DNA from: Bradyrhizobium sp. RP6
Lineage (GTDB): Bacteria; Pseudomonadota; Alphaproteobacteria; Rhizobiales; Xanthobacteraceae
Direction of reading: 5' to 3'
Assembly: GCF_003837805.1 (NCBI RefSeq)
Contig: NZ_RQIT01000001.1
Span: forward strand, 186,001 to 250,000
DNA length: 64,000 nt
Shown: positions 40,075 through 49,308 of the stretch, piece after piece
Numbering within the stretch: position 1 is the stretch's first letter
Layout of the letters: every line of letters begins with the position of its first letter
The notes under the pieces: generated by a model
Databases searched by the model: none
The model's input: only the letters and a program-made list of their open reading frames with translations
Told to the model about the DNA's origin: nothing
Made by a program: the position numbers and the translations under genes

Positions 40075-40452
40075 ATGAAGCGGCGCAATTTTGCCCGTCG
40101 TCCCGGCTGCTCGGTCGAGGCGACGCTGGACCTGATCGACGGCAAATGGAAGGGCGTGATCCTTTACCACCTCCAGAGCGGCACCCAGCGTTTCGGCGAA
40201 CTGCGCCGCCGGATGCCCGGCATCACCCAGCGCATGCTCACGAAACAGCTACGCGCGCTGGAGGAGGACAAGCTGGTCATCCGCAAGGTCTATGCCGAGG
40301 TGCCGCCGCGCGTGGAGTATTGCCTGTCCGAGCTTGGCGAGAGTCTCAAGCCGGTCATCGATATCCTGAAAGCCTGGGGCGAGAGCCATCAGGAGCGGCT
40401 GTCCTGCGCGCCTCCGCCGGTGGTAGAGAGCAAGCCGAAGCGCGCGGCGTGA
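40075..40452 (+). CDS. HxlR family winged-helix transcriptional regulator
   Basis: A 125-residue HxlR-type DNA-binding protein. The core GCSVEATLDLIDGKWKGVIL, with Cys near the N-terminus, and the winged helix FGELRRRMPGITQRMLTKQL are family hallmarks. The cysteine in this position senses electrophiles or oxidants in relatives such as HypR, YodB and QorR. ATG 40075 was chosen; a TTG at 40051 would add 8 residues. The 121-bp divergent intergenic region carries related 7-mers (TACTGTA 40022, ATATAGT 40038, ATACTAT 40055) spaced 16-17 bases apart that could be operator half-sites. Confidence 0.92.
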   Translation: MKRRNFARRPGCSVEATLDLIDGKWKGVILYHLQSGTQRFGELRRRMPGITQRMLTKQLRALEEDKLVIRKVYAEVPPRVEYCLSELGESLKPVIDILKAWGESHQERLSCAPPPVVESKPKRAA

Positions 40453-40453
40453 G

Positions 40454-40485
40454 TTTCCGGGAGCGGATCGTACCGCTCCCGGAAA
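40454..40485. terminator. Bidirectional terminator hairpin
   Basis: A perfect 13-bp stem (TTTCCGGGAGCGG at 40454-40466 with CCGCTCCCGGAAA at 40473-40485), loop ATCGTA, sits between the convergent hxlR-type and porin genes. Confidence 0.65.
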
Positions 40486-40494
40486 AGGTGAGCG

Positions 40495-42108
40495 TCAGAA
40501 CGCGAACTGTGTGCGCATCGCGACTGCATCGAACTTCGAGCCGACGTCAGCGGTCGAGATCGGCGAGGCCTGTCGCGACACCGTGCCGTGCAGATAGTCC
40601 AGCATGAAGCGGACATTGCCGTTGACGTACCAGTTGAGCGCGAGGGTGTAGACCGTCTGCCGGCCACCGGCGACACCGGTCGCGGTCGCGAGCTGATCGT
40701 TGAGGTCAATCGTCGAGAAGCGCCCCGCGATTTCCCACGCACCCCAGCCGCCGCCGTCGAGCGAGAACGGATGCGCCGGCTTGACGCCTTGATAGGCCGC
40801 TGCCGCGGGATTGTAGGTCCGGCCTTCGCCCGTCAGCACGTAGCCGGCCTGCGCATAGCCGCCCTGGAATTTCAGGCTCGGTGCACCGACCAGCGGCACG
40901 CCGGTGTTGGCGGTGCGATCGACGTTGTACCAGAAGTACTCGCCCTGAACGATGAACGGCCCGTAGGTCGCCGCCGCTTCGACGCTGTAGACCTGCGCCC
41001 CCGAGACATTGGCGATGGCGCCGGTCGAGATCAGGGTGGTCGGATCGAGACGCAATTCCGGTCGATCGCTGAGCGCGAGCGTCTGCGTATTGGCGATCAG
41101 ATTGCGCGGCGGCTGGATCAGCCATTGCGCGTCCGCGCCGATATGTACCGAGTAGTCCTTGCCGCTGATGGGATTGCCGGCCACGCGGGCCACGGCGCCA
41201 TATTGCTCGCTCGTACCCGGCGGCGAAGCGCTCGAGGCGGAATGGATCGCGCCGGTCGAGGGCCCCGTGACATAGCCGCCGATCCAGAGCTGGTCGTTGA
41301 ACCAGCGCGCACCGGCTGCAGAGCGGAAGTCGCCGGCGCCGATGTTGGTCGCGATTACACCGGGCGAGGCGCGCTCCATGAACATGATGTCGTTTGAGCT
41401 CGTCGCTTCGTCGAGCGTGTATGGCAGATCCATGATGCCGGCCTCGATCGCCATCTTGCCGCCGAACGGCTTCAAGCCGTTGTAGCTGATATACGCGTTC
41501 TCGACGCCGGAGACGCCGCCGCCCGGCAGCGATCCTGTCGCGGCGCCGCCAAATCCGTCGGACGAGCCGCCGAAATCGTAGACGAGCGCGAAGTTCCAGT
41601 CGTTGAAGAACTTGCCGGCGACGCCGATGCGCGCGCGACGGACGTTCTGGCCGCTGTCGAGCTTCTGCGGCACAGTGGCCGCGGTATTGGGACGATAGTC
41701 ATAGCCGCCGACATCCCAATGCAGGCGGCTGGTGATGGCAACGCAGTTGGCCTGGTCGGCGGTGCAGATCGTCGGGCGATTGTTCGGCATCGTCACGACG
41801 ACGCCGGATGCCGGGGCCGGTCCCTTGACGGGGATCGCCGCATTGGCGTTGGCAACGACGGCCTTTGCCTCCGAACGCGCCTCGGCCTTGGCCTCCGCCT
41901 TCGCCTCGGCCCGGGCTTTCGCTGTGGCCGCAGTGTTCGCCGCGGTCTGACTCTGGAGCTTGTCGAGCTTCTGCTCCAGCATCTTCAACTGCTGCTTCAG
42001 CAGTGCGATCTCCTGCTCGCTGCTGCTTGCCGATTGTGCCTGGGCCTGCGAGGCCGCCAGCGCACCGGCGAGACCAATCGCTGTTGCTGCAAGTCTTGTC
42101 CTGCTCAC
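40495..42108 (-). CDS. OprO/OprP-type outer-membrane porin with coiled-coil N-terminus
   Basis: A 537-residue outer-membrane protein. The GTG start at 42108 is preferred because GGAG lies 7 bases upstream and it begins a clear signal peptide (TRLAATAIGLAGALAASQAQA). A coiled-coil heptad stretch (IALLKQQLKMLEQKLDKLQS) and an Ala/Glu/Lys-rich linker follow. The remaining about 400 residues have the alternating pattern of a beta barrel (phosphate-selective porin O/P family) and end in ...TQFAF, the C-terminal Phe expected for BAM insertion. A trimer with a peptidoglycan-facing coiled coil is likely. The substrate is unknown. Confidence 0.85.
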   Translation of the reverse strand: MSRTRLAATAIGLAGALAASQAQAQSASSSEQEIALLKQQLKMLEQKLDKLQSQTAANTAATAKARAEAKAEAKAEARSEAKAVVANANAAIPVKGPAPASGVVVTMPNNRPTICTADQANCVAITSRLHWDVGGYDYRPNTAATVPQKLDSGQNVRRARIGVAGKFFNDWNFALVYDFGGSSDGFGGAATGSLPGGGVSGVENAYISYNGLKPFGGKMAIEAGIMDLPYTLDEATSSNDIMFMERASPGVIATNIGAGDFRSAAGARWFNDQLWIGGYVTGPSTGAIHSASSASPPGTSEQYGAVARVAGNPISGKDYSVHIGADAQWLIQPPRNLIANTQTLALSDRPELRLDPTTLISTGAIANVSGAQVYSVEAAATYGPFIVQGEYFWYNVDRTANTGVPLVGAPSLKFQGGYAQAGYVLTGEGRTYNPAAAAYQGVKPAHPFSLDGGGWGAWEIAGRFSTIDLNDQLATATGVAGGRQTVYTLALNWYVNGNVRFMLDYLHGTVSRQASPISTADVGSKFDAVAMRTQFAF

Positions 42109-42418
42109 GTCACGACTCCATCGTTTGACGAACTTCCCCAACTTGTTTGCGGAGCCTAGGTGTGATCGATGACTGCCCCGCGACGCTGCGCCCGGTTGCG
42201 CGGTTCCCACTGGTGCAAATTCGCCGCAACCGAATCCGCGTCACTCCACCATGCTGGATGACGCGCATCATGCCAATCCATCGCTCCGGCAGATTGCCGA
42301 ATCGCACGCCGGGCATGCATTCGGGAGACACCGGAAGGAGACCGAATATTGCCGCCCCGCGCCCTTCTATTGAGGGGCGAACGCGCCTATATTCCGGCGT
42401 CTTTTCCAAGAGGTAGGA
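42109..42418. promoter_or_regulatory. Divergent intergenic region, porin / degP
   Basis: 310 bases hold the promoters of both genes. On the + strand, CTTCTA (42364-42369) and CCTATA (42386-42391) with a 16-bp spacer resemble a heat-shock-type promoter of alphaproteobacteria in its -10 half only; it would drive degP. No clear promoter was found for the porin. Confidence 0.3.
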
Positions 42419-43825
42419 ATGTTTCGATCGACCTGGACCGCCGTCGTCACGGCTTTGTGCATAGCCTTTTCGGCCCATTTCAATCCGGCCTCAGCGCAGG
42501 ACCGCCGCGTCCCGTCGTCGCCGGCCGAACTGCGGCTGTCCTATGCGCCGATCGTGCAACGGGTGCAGCCCGCGGTCGTCAACGTCTATGCCGCCAAGGT
42601 GGTGCAGAATCGCAATCCGCTGCTGGACGACCCGATCTTCCGCCGCTTCTTCGGCGTGCCGGGTCAGCAGCCCGAGCAGATGCAGCGTTCGCTCGGCTCC
42701 GGGGTCATCGTCGATGCCTCCGGTCTCGTCGTCACCAACGTCCACGTCATCGAAGGCGCGGACCAGGTGAAAGTGTCGCTGTCGGACAAGCGCGAGTTCG
42801 AGGCCGAGATCCTGCTGAAGGATTCGCGTACCGATCTCGCCGTGCTGCGCCTGAAAGACGCCAAGGAAAAATTCCCGACGCTCGATTTCACGAATTCCGA
42901 TGAGCTATTGGTCGGCGACGTCGTGCTGGCGATCGGCAATCCCTTCGGTGTCGGCCAGACCGTGACGCACGGCATCATCTCGGCGCTGGCGCGCACGCAA
43001 GTCGGCATCACCGACTACCAGTTCTTCATCCAGACCGATGCGCCGATCAATCCCGGCAATTCCGGCGGCGCGCTGGTCGACATGAGCGGCAAGCTCGCCG
43101 GCATCAACACCGCGATCTATTCGCGCTCCGGCGGCTCGCAAGGCATCGGCTTTGCCATTCCCGCCAACATGGTGCGCGTCGTGGTCGCCTCCGCCAAGAG
43201 CGGTGGCAAGGCGGTGAAGCGGCCGTGGCTGGGAGCAAAGTTGCAGGCGGTGACGCCCGACATCGCGGAGAGCCTCGGCCTGCGCTCGCCGACCGGTGCG
43301 TTGGTCGCAAGCGTGGTGCCCAATGGCCCCGCAGCGAAGGCCGGGCTGAAATCCTCCGACCTCATCACCGGGATCGACGGCCAGACCGTGGACGATCCCA
43401 ACGCCTTCGACTACCGTTTTGCGACCCGTCCGCTCGGCGGCACCGCGCAGATCGACGTGCAGCGCGGCACCAGGCCGCTCAAGCTGACCGTGGCGCTGGA
43501 GACCGCGCCCGACATCGGCCGCAACGAGCTCGTCGTCACCGCGCGCTCGCCGTTCCAGGGCGCGAAGGTCTCGACCATCACGCCGGCCGTCGCTGACGAG
43601 CTGCATCTGGACGCCGACGCCGAAGGCGTCGTCATCACCAATGTCGGCGGCGATACCGCAGCCGCGAGCGTCGGCTTCCAGAAAGGCGACATCATCCTGG
43701 CCGTCAACAACCAGAAGATCAGCAAGACCGGCGACCTCGAGAAGGCCGCAAGCGAGCGGCCGCGGATTTGGCGCATCACGCTGGTGCGCGGCGGCCAGCA
43801 GATCAACGTCACGTTGGGCGGATGA
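42419..43825 (+). CDS. degP: Periplasmic serine protease of the DegP/HtrA (Do) family
   Basis: A 468-residue secreted protease/chaperone that degrades or holds misfolded envelope proteins. A signal peptide covers about 1-26 (ends PASAQ). The trypsin-like domain has His109 (NVHVIEG), Asp139 (DSRTDLAVLRL) and Ser215 (NPGNSGGAL). Two PDZ domains follow (about 265-350 and 375-465). Length fits DegP/DegQ. The stop overlaps the rarA start by four bases, so the two are probably co-transcribed. Confidence 0.94.
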   Translation: MFRSTWTAVVTALCIAFSAHFNPASAQDRRVPSSPAELRLSYAPIVQRVQPAVVNVYAAKVVQNRNPLLDDPIFRRFFGVPGQQPEQMQRSLGSGVIVDASGLVVTNVHVIEGADQVKVSLSDKREFEAEILLKDSRTDLAVLRLKDAKEKFPTLDFTNSDELLVGDVVLAIGNPFGVGQTVTHGIISALARTQVGITDYQFFIQTDAPINPGNSGGALVDMSGKLAGINTAIYSRSGGSQGIGFAIPANMVRVVVASAKSGGKAVKRPWLGAKLQAVTPDIAESLGLRSPTGALVASVVPNGPAAKAGLKSSDLITGIDGQTVDDPNAFDYRFATRPLGGTAQIDVQRGTRPLKLTVALETAPDIGRNELVVTARSPFQGAKVSTITPAVADELHLDADAEGVVITNVGGDTAAASVGFQKGDIILAVNNQKISKTGDLEKAASERPRIWRITLVRGGQQINVTLGG

Positions 43826-45159
43826 GTCCGAAGCGACCACAGCAGACGCCGACTCTCTTTGCCGCGGCGGGGCTCGACCACGAGGCGCCGCATCCGCTGC
43901 CGGACCGGCTGCGTCCGCGCGCGCTCTCGGAGGTCGTCGGCCAGGACCATATCCTCGGCCCCGACGGTGCGCTGACGCGCATGCTGGAGACGCGCACGCT
44001 CGGCTCGTTGGTGTTCTGGGGCCCGCCGGGCACCGGCAAGACCACGGTGGCACGGCTGCTGGCGGACGCGACGGATCTGCACTTCGAGCAGATTTCGGCC
44101 GTGTTCTCCGGAGTCGCCGATTTGAAGAAGGCTTTCGATGCCGCGCGCGCCCGCCGCGAGATGGGCAAGGGCACGCTGCTGTTCGTCGACGAGGTGCATC
44201 GTTTCAACCGCGCCCAGCAGGATTCCTTTCTGCCCGTCATGGAGGACGGCACCGTGGTGATGGTCGGCGCCACCACCGAGAACCCGTCCTTCGAGCTCAA
44301 CGCGGCGCTCCTGTCCCGCGCCCGCGTGCTGGTGTTTCGTTCGCTCGATGCCGCCGCGATCGAAAAGCTGTTCGCGCATGCCGAGGCAGTCGAGGGCCGC
44401 AAGCTGCCGCTTGATGCGGAGGCGCGCGCGGTGCTGGTGCGCATGGCCGACGGCGACGGCCGTGCGTCGCTGACGCTTGCCGAAGAGGTCTGGCGTTCGG
44501 CGCGGGCGGACGAGATTTTCAATGCCGCGCAGTTGCAGGACATCCTGCAGCGCCGCGCGCCGATCTACGACAAGTCGGCCGATGGCCATTACAACCTGAT
44601 CTCCGCGCTGCATAAGTCGGTGCGCGGCTCCGATCCCGATGCGGCGCTGTATTACCTCGCCCGCATGCTCGATGCCGGCGAGGACCCGCTGTTCCTGGCC
44701 CGCCGCGTCGTGCGCATGGCGGTCGAGGACATCGGGCTTGCGGATCCGCAGGCGCTCGTCATCGCCAATGCCGCCAAGGATGCTTTCGACTTCCTCGGCC
44801 ACCCCGAAGGCGAACTCGCCATCGCGCAGGCCGTCGTCTATCTCGCCACCGCGCCGAAATCGAACGCGGTCTACACCGCCTTCGGCACGGCGATGCAGGT
44901 CGCCAAGCAGGCCGGCTCGCTGCTGCCGCCGAAACACATCCTCAATTCCCCGACCAAGCTGATGAAGTCGGAAGGCTACGGCGCAGCTTACGAATACGAT
45001 CACGACGCTCCCGACGCCTTCTCGGGCCAGGACTACTTCCCGGAAGCCCTGGGCCGCCAGACCTTCTACGACCCGCCCGAACGCGGCTTCGAGCGGGAGA
45101 TCCGGAAGCGGCTGGATTACTGGGCCAAGCTGCGCAAGGAGCGGGGTGGGACGGGCTAG
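43822..45159 (+). CDS. rarA: Replication-associated recombination protein A (RarA/MgsA)
   Basis: A 445-residue AAA+ ATPase that acts at stalled replication forks and interacts with SSB. Walker A GPPGTGKTT is at 67-75, Walker B is LLFVDEVHRF, sensor 1 is GATTENPSFE. The C-terminal tetramerisation region ends in GFEREIRKRLDYWAKLRKE. ATG 43822 overlaps the degP stop (ATGA); a start upstream inside degP is unlikely. Confidence 0.95.
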   Translation: MSPKRPQQTPTLFAAAGLDHEAPHPLPDRLRPRALSEVVGQDHILGPDGALTRMLETRTLGSLVFWGPPGTGKTTVARLLADATDLHFEQISAVFSGVADLKKAFDAARARREMGKGTLLFVDEVHRFNRAQQDSFLPVMEDGTVVMVGATTENPSFELNAALLSRARVLVFRSLDAAAIEKLFAHAEAVEGRKLPLDAEARAVLVRMADGDGRASLTLAEEVWRSARADEIFNAAQLQDILQRRAPIYDKSADGHYNLISALHKSVRGSDPDAALYYLARMLDAGEDPLFLARRVVRMAVEDIGLADPQALVIANAAKDAFDFLGHPEGELAIAQAVVYLATAPKSNAVYTAFGTAMQVAKQAGSLLPPKHILNSPTKLMKSEGYGAAYEYDHDAPDAFSGQDYFPEALGRQTFYDPPERGFEREIRKRLDYWAKLRKERGGTG

Positions 45160-45211
45160 ATGCGGCCATTTCGCCGTGACGACAGCCGCCTTTTAGGGTA
45201 CGCAGGCAGCC

Positions 45212-46426
45212 ATGAGCCGCCGCATCAAAAGAACCGATCCGAAGCCCCGTTCGCGTGACGAGCGCAAGGAGGCGCGCCCGTTCAAGGCACGTGGCGCCAA
45301 GAAATCAGGACCGCGCCCAGGAGGCAAGCCGGGCGGCAAGCCACCGCGCTTTGCGGGCGAGCGCGCCGAGCGGCGCGCGCCCAAGGCTGAGCCGGATAGG
45401 GCCGCACCTGCAAAGCCGGTCGAGGCATTTCTGCCGACCAAGGTGCAGACCGTCACCGTGACGGCCGACGAGAACAACATGCGCGTCGACCGATTCCTCG
45501 AAGCGCGCTTTCCCGGCCTGTCGTTCTCCCACATCCAGCGCGTCGTCCGCAAAGGCGAGCTGCGCGTCGACGGCAAGCGCGTCGACAGCAAGGACCGCCT
45601 GGAGGAGGGTCAGAGCGTCCGCATTCCTCCGCTGAAGCTCGACGCGCCGAAGGTCGTCGGGGAGCTCTCGGACGCTGCGCAAAAAACGCTCAAGGCGCTG
45701 CAGGAGATGACGATCTACGAGGACGACGATGTTCTCGTCCTGAACAAGCCGGCCGGCCTTGCCGTGCAGGGCGGGTCGGGCATGACGCGGCACGTCGACC
45801 AGATGCTGGAGGTGATGCGCGACGCGAAGGGCCAGAAGCCGCGCCTCGTGCACCGCATCGACAGGGAGACGTCGGGCTGTCTCCTGATCGCCAAGACGCG
45901 CTTCGCCGCCTCGCACCTGACCGGCGCATTCCGCTCGCGGTCGGCGCGAAAGGTGTATTGGGCTCTGGTACCGGGCCTGCCGAAGCCCAAGCAGGGCCGC
46001 ATCTCGACCTTTCTGGCGAAAGAGGAGGGTGAGGACGACACCATCATGCGCATCGCCCAGCATGGCGATGAGGGCGCGAGCCACGCCGTGACCTATTATG
46101 CGGTGGTCGAGACCGCGGGCAACAAGCTGACCTGGGTGTCGCTGAAGCCGGTGACGGGCCGCACCCACCAGCTGCGCGCCCACATGGCTCATATCGGCCA
46201 TCCGATCGTCGGCGATCCCAAATATTTCAACATCGAGAACTGGCAGCTGCCGGGCGGCTTGCAAAACCGGCTGCATCTGTTGGCACGCCGCATCGTCATC
46301 CCGCATCCGCGCGGCGGCGTGATCGACGCCACCGCGCCGCTGCCGCCACATATGCAGCAGTCTTGGAACCTGCTCGGGCTGGATGCAACCAGGTTTGATC
46401 CGATCGAGAACGCGCCTGAAGAATAG
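45212..46426 (+). CDS. RluC/RluD-type 23S rRNA pseudouridine synthase
   Basis: A 404-residue pseudouridine synthase of the RluA family. A basic, Lys/Arg/Pro-rich N-terminal extension (about 1-70) precedes an S4 RNA-binding domain (MRVDRFLEARFPGLSFSHIQ) and the catalytic domain with Asp217 in HRIDRETSG. GRTHQLRAHMAHIGHPIVGD is the second family motif. By length and S4 domain it resembles RluC (uridines 955/2504/2580) more than RluD, but the exact target is not certain. Confidence 0.9.
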   Translation: MSRRIKRTDPKPRSRDERKEARPFKARGAKKSGPRPGGKPGGKPPRFAGERAERRAPKAEPDRAAPAKPVEAFLPTKVQTVTVTADENNMRVDRFLEARFPGLSFSHIQRVVRKGELRVDGKRVDSKDRLEEGQSVRIPPLKLDAPKVVGELSDAAQKTLKALQEMTIYEDDDVLVLNKPAGLAVQGGSGMTRHVDQMLEVMRDAKGQKPRLVHRIDRETSGCLLIAKTRFAASHLTGAFRSRSARKVYWALVPGLPKPKQGRISTFLAKEEGEDDTIMRIAQHGDEGASHAVTYYAVVETAGNKLTWVSLKPVTGRTHQLRAHMAHIGHPIVGDPKYFNIENWQLPGGLQNRLHLLARRIVIPHPRGGVIDATAPLPPHMQQSWNLLGLDATRFDPIENAPEE

Positions 46427-46471
46427 TTAAGTCAGGTTGAACGGGGGTGATCGGAGCACAACATATCGCCC

Positions 46472-46768
46472 ATGAAACGGCTCTCGATCTGTCTGATGGT
46501 TTTGACCGCGTTGCTCATGGGGCAGGGGGCACTGGCACAAATTGTGCTGCCGGGCCCCTCGCAGGTCGTTCCGCCGCCTTCGCCGCCACCGCCGCCGAAG
46601 CTCGACGTGCCGAAGATGCCGCGGATCGATGCGCCGCCGAGCTACAATTACCGGCCGCTTCCGCGTAATTCGTTCGGCGATCGCTTTTCGAAGTGCCTCG
46701 AGGATGCCGCTGGCGCGGGGCTGAGCCCCGCTCACCGCGGCACCTATGCGCTCAGATGCGCGAACTAG
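46472..46768 (+). CDS. Small secreted proline-rich protein, unknown function
   Basis: A 98-residue protein I do not recognise. Residues 1-23 form a signal peptide (LTALLMGQGALAQ), followed by a proline-rich stretch (PPPSPPPPPKLDVPKMP) and a C-terminal half with two cysteines (KCLEDA and LRCAN) that may form a disulphide. GC and codon use match the neighbours. It lies between rluC-type and ATP12 genes with independent spacing. Likely periplasmic or envelope-associated. Confidence 0.7.
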   Translation: MKRLSICLMVLTALLMGQGALAQIVLPGPSQVVPPPSPPPPPKLDVPKMPRIDAPPSYNYRPLPRNSFGDRFSKCLEDAAGAGLSPAHRGTYALRCAN

Positions 46769-46902
46769 GGTCGATCCAGCGGCCAGACCCGGCGAACAGG
46801 GCCGCAACGCCCGCCAAGTTCCCTCATGCCCGCCGCTCGCTTTATCGGCCGCCGGTCATATCGTAAAAGCTTGGCATTCAGCGGTAGGGACCGAAAAACG
46901 AC

Positions 46903-47697
46903 ATGCGCGAATTGTTCGATGAAGCTGCGGGGCAAAGCCCGCCCGATCCGCGCGAGGCGGCACGCCAGTCGGCGCGCCCGCCCCAGCGTAAGCGCTTCTA
47001 CAAGGAGGCGGGCGTGAGCGAGGCCGAGGGCGGGTATGCCATTGCGCTGGACGGGAAGCCGATCCGCACGCCGTCCGGTCGCCAGGTCTTGATCCCTTCG
47101 CGCGAACTCGCCGATGGGGTGGCCGCGGAATGGGCGGCCCAGGGCGAGACGATCGACCCCATGAGCATGCCGCTGACGCGGATCGCCAACAGCGTGGTGG
47201 AAGGTGTCGTCGATCGCGTCGAGCTCGTCAGCGACGACCTCGCCAAATATTTCGAGTCCGACCTGCTGTTCTATCGTGCCGGCCATCCGGAGGGACTGGT
47301 CGCCCGCGAGGCCGCGCATTGGGATCCCGTGCTGTTCTGGGCGGCGGAGACGCTGGGAGCGCATTTCATCCTGTCCGAGGGCATCATGCATGTGAAGCAG
47401 CCGGACGAAGCGCTTCGGGCGGCGCGCGAGGCGCTGCCGCAGGATGCCTGGTCGGTCGCCGCCCTTCATGTGGTGACGACCCTGACCGGCTCGGCGCTGC
47501 TGGCGCTGGCACTCGCCCATGGCGCACGGGACGCTGGCCAGGTCTGGGCCGCCGCCCATGTCGATGAGGACTGGAACGCCGAGCAATGGGGCGTGGACGA
47601 GGAGGCAGCCAGCCGCCGGGCCATCCGCCTCAGGGATTTCGAGGCCGCCGTCGCTGTGCTGGCGGCCGCAAAGCCTGCCGCAACCACAGGTTCTTAA
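46903..47697 (+). CDS. ATP12 family F1-ATPase assembly chaperone
   Basis: A 264-residue ATP12 homologue. In mitochondria and alphaproteobacteria this family holds the F1 alpha subunit until it joins beta during ATP synthase assembly. Family segments are KRFYKEAGV, GYAIALDGKPIRTPSGRQ, EWAAQGETIDP, MPLTRIANS and the C-terminal VDEDWNAEQWGVDEEA. Length is normal. Its presence supports an alphaproteobacterial host. The ATP synthase genes are not in the window. Confidence 0.92.
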   Translation: MRELFDEAAGQSPPDPREAARQSARPPQRKRFYKEAGVSEAEGGYAIALDGKPIRTPSGRQVLIPSRELADGVAAEWAAQGETIDPMSMPLTRIANSVVEGVVDRVELVSDDLAKYFESDLLFYRAGHPEGLVAREAAHWDPVLFWAAETLGAHFILSEGIMHVKQPDEALRAAREALPQDAWSVAALHVVTTLTGSALLALALAHGARDAGQVWAAAHVDEDWNAEQWGVDEEAASRRAIRLRDFEAAVAVLAAAKPAATTGS

Positions 47698-47751
47698 CGG
47701 GAGGTTTACGGCGCAGCGTTACGGTAGCCGGCGCTCCCTGAGGCCGCTGAG

Positions 47752-49308
47752 ATGCCGACGCCGGTCACTTCCATTGCTCCCGTCAGCGCCGCCGGCCCCT
47801 TGGCTGATGCGGCGACACCCGATCTTGTGCTTCAAGCCGGCAGTGTCGTCGATGCCAGGGTCGTCAGCGTCCTCGCCGACAATCTGGTGCGGATCGCGAT
47901 CGCAAATCTATCGCTCGACGTGATGTCGGAAGTCGCGCTGTCGCCCGGGCAAAATCTCCAGCTGGCGGTATCGCAGAACGACGCCGCCATCCGTCTTGCC
48001 GTCGTGGGCGGGGCGGGCGAGGGGGCCGCCGACGTGGTCACGCTGACGCCGCGTGCGGCCTCGCTGGTGGAGAGCCCGCCGCTTGCGCCGTCGGCGGGCG
48101 CCGCGCGCAGCGCGCTGACACCTCCAGAGCAAGTCGCCGTCACGGTGGCTTCGGCCGAGGCCGTCACCAGGCAGGGCAGCCAGGCGCCGCTGTTTGCCAA
48201 TCTGGCCGCCGTCGTCACCGGCAGCAATCTGCCCGCCGGCTTGAAGCAGGCGGTGCTGGACGTGCTGGCGCAGCAGACCCCGCTCAGTACCGGGCTTGCC
48301 GGCGGCGATATTGAATCCGCCTTCCAGAAATCAGGGCTGTTCCTCGAGGCTTCGCTTGCGGCAGGCGCGCCGCCGTCGTCCCGCGCAATGCCCGATTTGA
48401 AGGCGGCGCTGCTGGTGCTGCGCCAGGCACTGGCTACGATTGAGAGGGACGTGCCACCGACGCAAGGCGCCTCGCCGGCTCCGGCAGCAGGTGGGGCGGC
48501 GCAGGCGGGATCGCCATCAACCGCGCAACAGCCGCAAACGCCGCGCAGCGTCAATCCCGCGGGTGCCGTGCCAGCCGATCTCGCCGGCGGCGCGGCGACG
48601 TCGCGGATCATGTCCGCTGGCCTTGCCGCGAGCCTGCTGCAAGAGGTCACGCAAGACCTGCCGCGCCTGACCGGCAACGTGCCAGGGTCCAACAAGGCCG
48701 TGCCGGAGGGCCATGGCTTCGAGGCCGCTGCACACGCGACGCCCCCGCCATTCCGCGGTGCGCTGCCGGCGCCGCAGTCCATCGCCGCGCCATCGCTCGC
48801 GCCGGACACGCCGCTCGCAGCCACCGTGCATCGCCTGCTCGACGATACCGACGCGGCGCTCGCGCGGCAGACGCTGCTGCAAATTGCGTCGCTGCCCGAT
48901 CGCGCCGATGCCAGCGGGTACCGCATCGATCCGGCCGTGCCGCAGTGGAGTTTCGAGATTCCGTTCGCGACCCCGCAGGGCACTGCGATGGCGCAGTTTG
49001 AGATATCGCGCGATGGCGGCAACGAGTCCGTCGATCCCGCCCAGCGCGCCTGGCGCGCGCGCTTCTCTCTTGATGTGGAGCCGGCCGGACCCGTGCATGC
49101 GCTGATCACGCTGAACGGCGACACGACCTTCGTGCGGATGTGGGCGGAGCGGCCGGCGACGGCGCAGCAGCTTCGTGCCGGCGTCGGTGAGCTCAGCCAG
49201 GCATTGACGAGGGCCGAGCTCAAGCCCGGCGACATCGTGGTCCGCGACGGCACGCCGCCGCAACCGGCGCCTGTTCGCGCCGGGCACTTCCTGGATCGTG
49301 CGACATGA
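47752..49308 (+). CDS. FliK-like flagellar hook-length control protein
   Basis: A 518-residue protein. The first two thirds are low-complexity Ala/Pro/Ser-rich, as in molecular rulers. The C-terminal about 120 residues (from QWSFEIPFATPQGTAMAQFE to LTRAELKPGDIVVRDG) match the FliK C-terminal domain that flips the export specificity of the flagellar secretion apparatus by contacting FlhB. It overlaps by four bases a gene for a free FlhB C-terminal-domain protein, which strengthens the assignment. No other flagellar genes are nearby. Confidence 0.8.
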   Translation: MPTPVTSIAPVSAAGPLADAATPDLVLQAGSVVDARVVSVLADNLVRIAIANLSLDVMSEVALSPGQNLQLAVSQNDAAIRLAVVGGAGEGAADVVTLTPRAASLVESPPLAPSAGAARSALTPPEQVAVTVASAEAVTRQGSQAPLFANLAAVVTGSNLPAGLKQAVLDVLAQQTPLSTGLAGGDIESAFQKSGLFLEASLAAGAPPSSRAMPDLKAALLVLRQALATIERDVPPTQGASPAPAAGGAAQAGSPSTAQQPQTPRSVNPAGAVPADLAGGAATSRIMSAGLAASLLQEVTQDLPRLTGNVPGSNKAVPEGHGFEAAAHATPPPFRGALPAPQSIAAPSLAPDTPLAATVHRLLDDTDAALARQTLLQIASLPDRADASGYRIDPAVPQWSFEIPFATPQGTAMAQFEISRDGGNESVDPAQRAWRARFSLDVEPAGPVHALITLNGDTTFVRMWAERPATAQQLRAGVGELSQALTRAELKPGDIVVRDGTPPQPAPVRAGHFLDRAT

